From NCBI GenBank assembly GCA_902781245.1, contig CACZIP010000169.1, positions 1 through 5,046 of the forward strand: 5,046 nucleotides of DNA, in the 5' to 3' direction. Under the pieces are notes generated by a model. It was not told the DNA's origin. It was given only the letters and a program-made list of their open reading frames with translations, and made no database searches. Position 1 is the stretch's first letter; every line of letters begins with the position of its first letter. This document shows, one piece after another, positions 1 through 4,741 of this stretch. Position numbers and translations under genes: made by a program. The stretch comes from an uncultured Coriobacteriaceae bacterium (GTDB lineage: Bacteria > Actinomycetota > Coriobacteriia > Coriobacteriales > Eggerthellaceae).

Positions 1-629
1 GCGCGCAGGCGGGCGATGTCGTCCATGCTGGCCACGCCGCCGCTCGCAATGACTGGATGGCCAAAAGCCTCGGCCATGCGCTCGTAGGCTTCGCGCTCGA
101 TGCCGGTCTGCATGCCGTCGCGCGCGATGTCGGTGTAGACGAGGTGACGATAGCCGAGCGCTGCCATGTCGCGTGCCAGGTCGGTCGCGGCAACGCCCGA
201 ACCCTCGCGCCAACCGGCGACGGCTACTTCCCCGCCTTTTGCATCGATGCCAGCGGCAAGCATGTCGCCGTACTCCTCGATAGCAGCCTGTGCGAAGTCG
301 GGGTCGCGCACGAGCGCGGTGCCGAGCACCATGCGACTCGCGCCCGCATCAGCCAGGCGCGCGCACACGTCGAGCGTGCGGATGCCCCCGCCAATCTCGA
401 TCTTGAGGTTGGTGTTGGCCAAGATGCGCTCAACGATCTTGATGTTGACCGGTTGGCCTGTCTTCGCGCCATCGAGGTCGACCATGTGGATCCATTCGGC
501 TCCAGCTTCCTCAAACACTTTCGCCTGCTCGACCGGATCGTCGTTGTAGACGGTCACCTGCGCGTAGTCGCCTTTCGCCAGGCGCACGGCCTTCCCGTCG
601 AGTATGTCGATTGCGGGTAGTAAGTACAT
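1..629 (-). CDS. hisA: HisA, ProFAR isomerase (3' end cut off by window edge)
   Basis: This is 1-(5-phosphoribosyl)-5-[(5-phosphoribosylamino)methylideneamino]imidazole-4-carboxamide isomerase, a cytosolic (beta/alpha)8-barrel enzyme that converts ProFAR to PRFAR, the substrate of HisF/HisH. My own translation from the ATG at 629 stays open for 209 codons to the window edge; about 30 C-terminal residues of the usual ~240 are missing. Visible: the N-terminal MYLLPAIDILDG with catalytic Asp8, VDLDGAKTG at about 50-58, EIGGGIR at 78-84, LGTALVRDP at 102-110, the second catalytic Asp129 in AGIDAKGG, TDIARDG at 166-172, and the phosphate-binding ASGG at 195-198. An SD, AGAAAGG at 636-642, lies 6 nt before the ATG. 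Gly80 stands where bifunctional PriA carries a Ser (ELSGGIR), so this reads as canonical HisA. The gene follows hisH after 93 nt; hisF is expected next, beyond the window. Confidence 0.97.
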   Translation of the reverse strand, partial: MYLLPAIDILDGKAVRLAKGDYAQVTVYNDDPVEQAKVFEEAGAEWIHMVDLDGAKTGQPVNIKIVERILANTNLKIEIGGGIRTLDVCARLADAGASRMVLGTALVRDPDFAQAAIEEYGDMLAAGIDAKGGEVAVAGWREGSGVAATDLARDMAALGYRHLVYTDIARDGMQTGIEREAYERMAEAFGHPVIASGGVASMDDIARLR

Positions 630-687
630 GTAATGCCTTTCTACGTGGCGTATCGGTACCTGCTACTGATGCGCCATCTTGCTTTCT

Positions 688-716
688 TGCATAAAGGTAC
701 CTGGTACCTTTATGCA
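688..716. repeat. Perfect palindromic hairpin in the hisH-hisA gap
   Basis: The arms TGCATAAAGGTACC (688-701) and GGTACCTTTATGCA (703-716) are exact reverse complements, giving a 13-14 bp stem with a 1-3 nt loop. In the mRNA it starts 6 nt after the hisH stop and ends 58 nt before the hisA start, leaving the hisA SD at 636-642 free. There is no U-run after it, so it is a poor intrinsic terminator. Its form (AT-richer outer arm, GG/CC core, tight loop) resembles the hairpins in the hisB-hisH and hisD-hisC gaps. It may be a REP-like repeat or an intercistronic RNA stability element. The structure is seen directly; the role is inferred. Confidence 0.9.
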
Positions 717-722
717 CTCACT

Positions 723-1364
723 CTATGCGTTCTTGGCTAGCTCCACGAAGTTCGACAGCAGCTTCAGACCGGCATCCGAGCTCTTCTCGGGATGGAACTG
801 CACGGCAAACGCGCTCTTCCCCACCTGCACGGCACTCGGGAACGTGATCGAATGCGTCGTAGTGGCGATGGCCTCGCATGCGTGCGGTGCCGCATAGCTG
901 TGAGTGAAGTAGAAGAACTCGCGGTCCTTGATGCCCTTGAACAGCGGGTTCGGGCGCTTGCTCAGGAAGTCGACCGTGTTCCAGCCCACATGGGGAATCT
1001 TGAACGGCTTGCCCGCCATGTCCGTCTTGGGGAGCGCGTCGACGACGCCGGGGATGAGGCCCAGGCCGGGCGTCGGCTTGCCCTCTGCGTGCTCGGTGCC
1101 GCCCGTGAACAGGAGATGCAAGCCCAGGCAGATGCCGAGGAACGGCACGCCCTCCTGGATGCGCTCGACAATGATCTCGTCCTGCCCGAGCTCGCGCATG
1201 GAATTGGCCGCGTCGGCGAACGCGCCCACACCTGGCAGCACGATGGCGTCGGCGCGCTTGATCTCGTCAACATCGTCGGTGATGTGCGCGTCGGCACCCA
1301 CCGTGATGAGCCCACGCTCGACGGACTTCAGGTTGCCCTTGTGGTAATCGACTACAACAATCAT
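723..1364 (-). CDS. hisH: HisH, glutaminase subunit of imidazole glycerol phosphate synthase
   Basis: This is a class I glutamine amidotransferase (213 aa, normal length). It hydrolyses glutamine and passes ammonia to the HisF cyclase, which makes imidazole glycerol phosphate and AICAR from PRFAR. Visible: the N-terminal strand MIVVVDY followed by GNLKSV (10-15), the oxyanion-side PGVGAF at 44-49, the nucleophile elbow GICLG with Cys79, PHVGWN at 124-129 as in HisH, THSY at 154-157, and the His191/Glu193 of the catalytic triad in VQFHPEKS. The usual GICLGMQ reads GICLGLH, a mild variant. The ATG at 1364 is supported by the SD AAGGAAAGG at 1371-1379, with 6 nt spacing. HisF is not in the window and is expected downstream of hisA. 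The gene sits 115 nt after hisB, beyond a double hairpin. Confidence 0.98.
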   Translation of the reverse strand: MIVVVDYHKGNLKSVERGLITVGADAHITDDVDEIKRADAIVLPGVGAFADAANSMRELGQDEIIVERIQEGVPFLGICLGLHLLFTGGTEHAEGKPTPGLGLIPGVVDALPKTDMAGKPFKIPHVGWNTVDFLSKRPNPLFKGIKDREFFYFTHSYAAPHACEAIATTTHSITFPSAVQVGKSAFAVQFHPEKSSDAGLKLLSNFVELAKNA

Positions 1365-1387
1365 TCAGTGCCTTTCCTTGTCTCAAC

Positions 1388-1416
1388 ATGAGTCGGGGGT
1401 CAGGGCACCGACTCAT
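1388..1416. repeat. Hairpin repeat 1 in the hisB-hisH gap
   Basis: ATGAGTCGG (1388-1396) pairs with CCGACTCAT (1408-1416): a perfect 9-bp stem around an 11-nt GGGTCAGGGCA loop. It is one of two related hairpins in this gap and, in the mRNA, the one nearer hisH. It ends 9 nt before the hisH SD (1371-1379), so folding could affect ribosome access. No U-tract follows. Confidence 0.8.
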
Positions 1417-1431
1417 TGTGCACAATGAGTC
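1410..1431. repeat. 22-bp perfect palindrome joining the two hairpins
   Basis: Positions 1410-1431 form an uninterrupted palindrome centred on TTGTGCACAA with GACTCA/TGAGTC ends. Its outer parts are shared with the inner arms of the flanking hairpins (1388-1416 and 1426-1452), so the region can fold either as one central hairpin or as two side-by-side hairpins. A protein-binding site is possible by symmetry, but I recognise no known operator. Confidence 0.75.
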
Positions 1432-1452
1432 AGGGGCCAGGCCCCCGACTCA
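1426..1452. repeat. Hairpin repeat 2 in the hisB-hisH gap
   Basis: TGAGTC (1426-1431) pairs with GACTCA (1447-1452), continued after one mismatch by GGGGCC (1433-1438) against GGCCCC (1440-1445). It has the same TGAGTC outer arm as the hairpin at 1388-1416, so the two are diverged tandem copies of one unit. In the mRNA it begins 27 nt after the hisB stop. No U-tract follows. Confidence 0.8.
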
Positions 1453-1479
1453 CTCAAACTCACTTACCCGCTTTGCACC

Positions 1480-2070
1480 CTACAGCGCGCCCTTCGTGGA
1501 CGGGAGCACGTCGGCAGCGCGCGGATCGTGCTCGACCGCCTCGCGCAGCGCGCGGGCAACAGCCTTGAACGTGGCCTCGATGATGTGGTGCACGTTCTCG
1601 CCCGCAAGCCCCTGCACATGCAGCGTGATGCCGGCATTCGTTGCGAAGGCGATGAAGAACTCCTTCGCGAGCGTCGAATCGAACATGCCGAGCAGCGCAT
1701 ACGGCACGTCGATGTCCCAGTACAGCGCGCCGCGTCCCGAGATGTCGATGGCCGCCTGCACGAGCGTCTCGTCCATGGGCAGCGCAATCGAACCGAAGCG
1801 GCGGATGCCACGCTTGTCGCCAAGCGCCTCGGCGACGGCCTTGCCGAGCACGATGCCCACGTCCTCGACCGTGTGGTGCCCGTCGACGTTCAAATCGCCC
1901 TTGGCGTTGACCGTCAGGTTGAACAGGCCATGGCGCCCGAACGCCTCGAGCATGTGGTCGAAGAACCCGATGCCCGTGTCAATCGTGGTGGCGCCGTCGC
2001 CGTCGAGGTCAATCGACAGCGTGATGTCGGTTTCCTTCGTCGTGCGCGTGATGGTTGCCTCGCGTGCCAT
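1480..2070 (-). CDS. hisB: HisB, imidazoleglycerol-phosphate dehydratase (monofunctional)
   Basis: This manganese enzyme dehydrates imidazole glycerol phosphate to imidazole acetol phosphate, the substrate of HisC. At 196 aa it is a stand-alone dehydratase without the N-terminal HAD-type histidinol-phosphate phosphatase domain of enterobacterial HisB. Visible: GIGFFDHMLEAFGRHG at 33-48 with metal ligand His39, HHTVED at 65-70, RFGSIALPMDE at 91-101, NAGITLH at 145-151, GENVHHIIEATFKA at 157-170 with the second HH..E metal cluster, and the C-terminal STKG at 191-194. The duplicated DHM/HHxxED and HHxxE motifs are the hallmark of the family. The start at 2070 follows a GGAAGGGAAGG tract at 2074-2084, whose distal GGAAGG is 8 nt from the ATG. 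It lies 107 nt after hisC. The phosphatase step must be encoded elsewhere. Confidence 0.98.
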   Translation of the reverse strand: MAREATITRTTKETDITLSIDLDGDGATTIDTGIGFFDHMLEAFGRHGLFNLTVNAKGDLNVDGHHTVEDVGIVLGKAVAEALGDKRGIRRFGSIALPMDETLVQAAIDISGRGALYWDIDVPYALLGMFDSTLAKEFFIAFATNAGITLHVQGLAGENVHHIIEATFKAVARALREAVEHDPRAADVLPSTKGAL

Positions 2071-2083
2071 GTGCCTTCCCTTC

Positions 2084-2161
2084 CTATTTCTCTAGTTCCG
2101 CAACCAAAAGGAGCTGCCACCTTCTGGTTTTGTCTCCTCTTGGTTTTGCTTTCTTTTGCAT
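2084..2161 (-). other. Possible 25-codon small ORF in the hisC-hisB gap
   Basis: An ATG at 2161 opens a 25-codon frame ending in TAG at 2084-2086. The predicted peptide starts MQKKAKPRGDKTRRW and continues QLLLVAELEK: a basic N-terminal half, then a short hydrophobic/amphipathic tail. An AAGGA sits only 2 nt before the ATG, which is too close for an efficient SD. The stop lies at the start of the hisB SD tract (2074-2084), a layout that would allow translational coupling. It resembles no family I know and may be chance. It contains no histidine run, so it is not a classic his leader peptide. Confidence 0.15.
2102..2145 (-). promoter_or_regulatory. Alternative-pairing element upstream of hisB
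   Basis: In the mRNA strand, two purine-rich arms, AACCAAGAGGAG (2145-2134) and AACCAGAAGG (2129-2120), are followed by one pyrimidine-rich arm, CTCCTTTTGGTT (2113-2102). The last arm can pair with the first over 12 bp, with one G-U wobble and a 20-nt loop. It can instead pair with the second over 10 bp, with one G-U wobble and an 8-nt loop. The two stems exclude each other. CTCCTTTT is also anti-SD-like and could pair weakly with the hisB SD tract. The pairing is read directly from sequence; a regulatory role is inference. Confidence 0.35.
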
Positions 2162-2177
2162 GGTCCTTGTTCGAAAA

Positions 2178-3251
2178 CTACCGTACCACAACCTGCTTCA
2201 ACGCATCGAGGAAGCGGGTGTTTTCCGCCTCGGTGCCGATCGAGACGCGCAGGCAGTTCTCGAGGCCGGCCGAACGCGAGAAGTCGCGCACGAGCACGCC
2301 GGCATCGAAGAGGCTCTGCCAGACCTGGCTGGCATCGATCTCGGGATCGAAGCGGAAGAGCACATAGTTGGCCTGGGAGTCGAATGCCGTGACGCCTGGC
2401 AGCATGTTCAGTTCGTCGATGACGCGGGCACGTTGCTCGATGATGGCATCGATGCCCGGTTCGAACTTGGCGCGGTTTTCGTAGATCACGCGACCGATCG
2501 CCTGCGAGACAGCATCGACCGAGTACGGCTGGCGCACCTTCTTGAACTCGCGCAACGCGGCTTCGCTGCCGAGCAGGTAACCCAGACGAACGCCGGCCAT
2601 CGAGAACGCCTTCGAGAAGGTGCGGAGGATGACCAGGTTCTCGAACCGCTCGAGCAAGGGCCGCGCGGTGTAGCGCGAGAACTCGAAATACGCCTCGTCG
2701 ACCATGACGAGCGTGTCGGACGCTTCGAGCATGCGTTTGACGAATGCGCCGGTCACCTTGTCGCCGGTGGGATTGTTGGGACTCGTGACGATCGTGTAAT
2801 CGATGTCGCCTTGCGCCAAGCGCTCGATGACCGCGTCTTCGTCGACCGTGAAATCGGCGCGGCGCGGCACGTTGACGATGTTCGTATTCGTGAGCTGCGC
2901 GTTGTTGACGTAGACGCTGAACGTGGGCGGCATGTTGAGGAACGTGCGACCGGGACCGCCGAACGCGAGCGCCATGTCGAACAGCAACTCGTCGCCTCCG
3001 TTGCCCATGAGCACCTGGTTGCGCTCGAGGCCGTTTGCATCGGCGATCATGTCGCGCAGCTGGTTGGCCAAGGGGTCGGGGTAACGGTTGAACGGGACTT
3101 TGCGAATAGCACGTTCGACTTCGCGGCGAATCTCGAACGGCACGTCGAGCGGATTCTCGTTCGCCGAGATCATGACATCGGTCAGGATGTATTTCGGATC
3201 GTACGGCTCGATGCTCGCAAGTTGCGGCGCTGCGGGTCGTAAGCGGTTCAT
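2178..3251 (-). CDS. hisC: HisC, histidinol-phosphate aminotransferase
   Basis: This PLP-dependent class I/II aminotransferase (357 aa, typical length) transfers the amino group of glutamate to imidazole acetol phosphate to give L-histidinol phosphate. Visible in order: SANENP at 29-34 (substrate region), NRYPDP at 55-60, GNGGDELL at 83-90 (PLP phosphate pocket), TSPNNPTG at 156-163 with the PLP-contacting Asn, MVDEAYFEF at 183-191 with Asp185 for the pyridine nitrogen, RTFSKAFSMAGVRLGY at 210-225 with Schiff-base Lys214 and Arg222, NYVLFR at 295-300, and CLRVSIGT at 333-340 with the substrate-carboxylate Arg335. The PNNPTG and FSKA.SMAG.RLGY patterns favour HisC over other family members, and the operon position settles it. 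The ATG at 3251 follows GGAAGGAA (3261-3268) with 9 nt spacing. The gene starts 50 nt after hisD. Confidence 0.98.
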   Translation of the reverse strand: MNRLRPAAPQLASIEPYDPKYILTDVMISANENPLDVPFEIRREVERAIRKVPFNRYPDPLANQLRDMIADANGLERNQVLMGNGGDELLFDMALAFGGPGRTFLNMPPTFSVYVNNAQLTNTNIVNVPRRADFTVDEDAVIERLAQGDIDYTIVTSPNNPTGDKVTGAFVKRMLEASDTLVMVDEAYFEFSRYTARPLLERFENLVILRTFSKAFSMAGVRLGYLLGSEAALREFKKVRQPYSVDAVSQAIGRVIYENRAKFEPGIDAIIEQRARVIDELNMLPGVTAFDSQANYVLFRFDPEIDASQVWQSLFDAGVLVRDFSRSAGLENCLRVSIGTEAENTRFLDALKQVVVR

Positions 3252-3273
3252 GATCGGTTATTCCTTCCGTGTA

Positions 3274-3300
3274 TGCGTTAAGGGGCCGTCCCCTAACGCA
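3274..3300. repeat. Hairpin immediately after the hisD stop codon
   Basis: TGCGTTA-A-GGGG (3274-3285) pairs with CCCCTAACGCA (3290-3300): 11 bp with one bulged A and a CCGT loop. In the mRNA it begins 1 nt after the hisD TAG and ends 5 nt before the hisC SD (3261-3268). A stable fold here could limit 3' decay of hisD mRNA or hinder initiation at hisC. No U-tract follows. Its build resembles 688-716 and 1426-1452, but the outer arms differ in sequence. Confidence 0.85.
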
Positions 3301-3301
3301 G

Positions 3302-4591
3302 CTAATTGTTCAGCATTTGTTGACGCAATTCGACGCTGCGCGCATGCGCCCACAGGCCCTCGTGGTGCGCGATTCTGACAATCGAATCGGCATCGTCGGC
3401 CAGCGCGGTCGGCGAATATTGAATGATGGACGACTTCTTGATGAACTCCTCGGTCGAAAGCGGGCTCGAGAAGCGGGCCGTGCCACCCGTCGGCAGCGTG
3501 TGGTTCGGACCTGCAACGTAGTCGCCAACGGCTTCGGGCGTCCACTCGCCCAGGAAGATGGCGCCTGCATGGCGGATGGCACCGAGCGAGTCCATCGGAT
3601 TGGCGATGTGCAGCTCGAGGTGCTCGGGCGCGATGACGTTGACGGCGCCGATTGCCTGCACGAGATCCTCGCAGACGACGATGAGGCCCTCGTTGTCGAG
3701 CGAGGTCATCGTGATATCGGCGCGGGTCGACTCTTTCACGTGCTCGGCGATGGCCGCCTCGACTGCGTCGGCGTACTCAGCCGAGAACGTGACCAGATAG
3801 CACGTGGCCAGCGGGTCATGCTCGGCCTGCGCCATGAGGTCGATGGCCACGAGACGCGGGTCGGCCGTTTCGTCAGCCACAACGCACACCTCGGAAGGGC
3901 CGGCAATCATGTCGATGCCCACGTCACCGCTGACGATCTTCTTAGCAGCAGCGACGAACGCGTTGCCAGGGCCGGTGATCTTGTCGACGGGCGCAATTTG
4001 CTCGGTGCCGTACGCGAGAGCTGCGATAGCCTGCGCTCCGCCAACCGAGTAGATCTCGGTAACACCCGCGAGCTCGCATGCTTTCAGAATGGCGGAATCG
4101 AGCGAGCCATCCTTGGTGGGAGGATTGACGACGACGATGCGGCGCACGCCGGCGACGCTCGCCGGAATCGCGTTCATGAGCAGGGTCGACGGATACAGCG
4201 CACGGCCGCCGGGCACGTAGATGCCCACCGAGTCGAGCGGCGTGACCTTCGCACCGATGATGGCGCCGTTCTCACGCGTGGCGAACCAGCTCTGCTCGAG
4301 CTGACGCTCGTGGTACTCGCGGATCTGCGCAGCAGCATGCTCGAGCGCCTCTGCGAGCACCGGGTCGCACTTGGCGACGGCCTCATCGATGGCCTCTTGC
4401 GGTACGCGGAAGTTCTCGACTTCGACACCGTCGAACTTGGCCGTCAGCTCGCGCAGGCATTCATCGCCGCGCTGCCGCACGTCCTCGACAATCTCGGTCG
4501 CAATCTGCAAAGCTTTCGCATTAAACGCGCTCTTTCGTTGCAGATGCGTATTGTCGAACTCCTCGCCTGGTTTAAGTATGACTCTGCGCAT
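3302..4591 (-). CDS. hisD: HisD, histidinol dehydrogenase
   Basis: This zinc-dependent, NAD-linked enzyme (429 aa, normal length) catalyses the last two steps, L-histidinol to histidinal to L-histidine, in the cytosol as a homodimer. Visible: YVPGGRALYPST at 125-136, GGAQAIAALAYGT at 184-196, ITGPGN at 205-210, AGPSE at 230-234, AQAEHDP at 254-260 with zinc-ligand candidates Gln255 and His258, APEHLE at 321-326 with the Glu323/His324 acid-base pair, GDYVAGPNHTLPTGG at 356-370 with zinc-ligand Asp357 and His364, and EGLWAH at 411-416 with the final ligand His416. All the active-site residues expected from the E. coli enzyme are present. The ATG at 4591 follows GAAAGG (4598-4603) with 6 nt spacing. 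It lies 150 nt after hisG, beyond a long inverted repeat. Confidence 0.99.
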   Translation of the reverse strand: MRRVILKPGEEFDNTHLQRKSAFNAKALQIATEIVEDVRQRGDECLRELTAKFDGVEVENFRVPQEAIDEAVAKCDPVLAEALEHAAAQIREYHERQLEQSWFATRENGAIIGAKVTPLDSVGIYVPGGRALYPSTLLMNAIPASVAGVRRIVVVNPPTKDGSLDSAILKACELAGVTEIYSVGGAQAIAALAYGTEQIAPVDKITGPGNAFVAAAKKIVSGDVGIDMIAGPSEVCVVADETADPRLVAIDLMAQAEHDPLATCYLVTFSAEYADAVEAAIAEHVKESTRADITMTSLDNEGLIVVCEDLVQAIGAVNVIAPEHLELHIANPMDSLGAIRHAGAIFLGEWTPEAVGDYVAGPNHTLPTGGTARFSSPLSTEEFIKKSSIIQYSPTALADDADSIVRIAHHEGLWAHARSVELRQQMLNN

Positions 4592-4618
4592 GTGAATCCT
4601 TTCGTGTGGTACTGCTCA

Positions 4619-4728
4619 GCAATTGCCGATTGGGATGAGGGGTGAAGCCGCTTGCGAAGCACTATCTATCAAGTACTTCGATTAGCTGAGTTGCTGTAGG
4701 CAAACCCCTCATCCCACTCGGCAATTGC
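4619..4728. repeat. 110-bp element with near-perfect 25-bp terminal inverted repeats (hisG-hisD gap)
   Basis: The arm at 4619-4643 (GCAATTGCCGA...GATGAGGGGT) and the arm at 4704-4728 are reverse complements at 24 of 25 positions. They enclose 60 nt that hold a smaller imperfect stem: CGAAGCACT (from 4655) against AGTACTTCG (ending 4680). The outer ends, GCAATTGC, are themselves palindromic. There is no transposase, no obvious target duplication at the flanks, and no U-run. It may be a MITE-like insertion or a large structured intercistronic RNA. In the mRNA it lies between the hisG stop (13 nt away) and the hisD SD, which it leaves free. Confidence 0.9.
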
Positions 4729-4741
4729 GGTGAACACGCTC

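Noticed and set aside
688..716. Intrinsic terminator between hisH and hisA (and likewise at 1388-1452, 3274-3300 and 4619-4728)
   Set aside because: None of the stems is followed by a U-run on either strand, and each lies inside an operon ahead of a gene with a good SD.
792..1391. Plus-strand frame opposite hisH (also 57-620 opposite hisA and 1528-2367 opposite hisB)
   Set aside because: All are complements of clearly recognisable his genes with low-complexity Arg/Val/Asp/His-rich products.
2055..3242. 395-codon plus-strand reading frame opposite hisC
   Set aside because: Antisense shadow: hisC on the other strand has all its family motifs, whereas this product is rich in Arg/Asp/Glu/His/Val without any recognisable domain, as expected from the complement of GC-biased codons.
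3269..4645. 458-codon plus-strand reading frame opposite hisD
   Set aside because: Antisense shadow of a fully motif-supported hisD; it has no domain and no convincing SD, and it spans the hisD hairpin region.
4644..4703. Possible short leader peptide frame (MRGLPTATQLIEVLDR) inside the inverted-repeat element
   Set aside because: It is only 16 codons with no SD and no His codon run, and it lies between hisG and hisD rather than ahead of the operon. It is best explained as chance.
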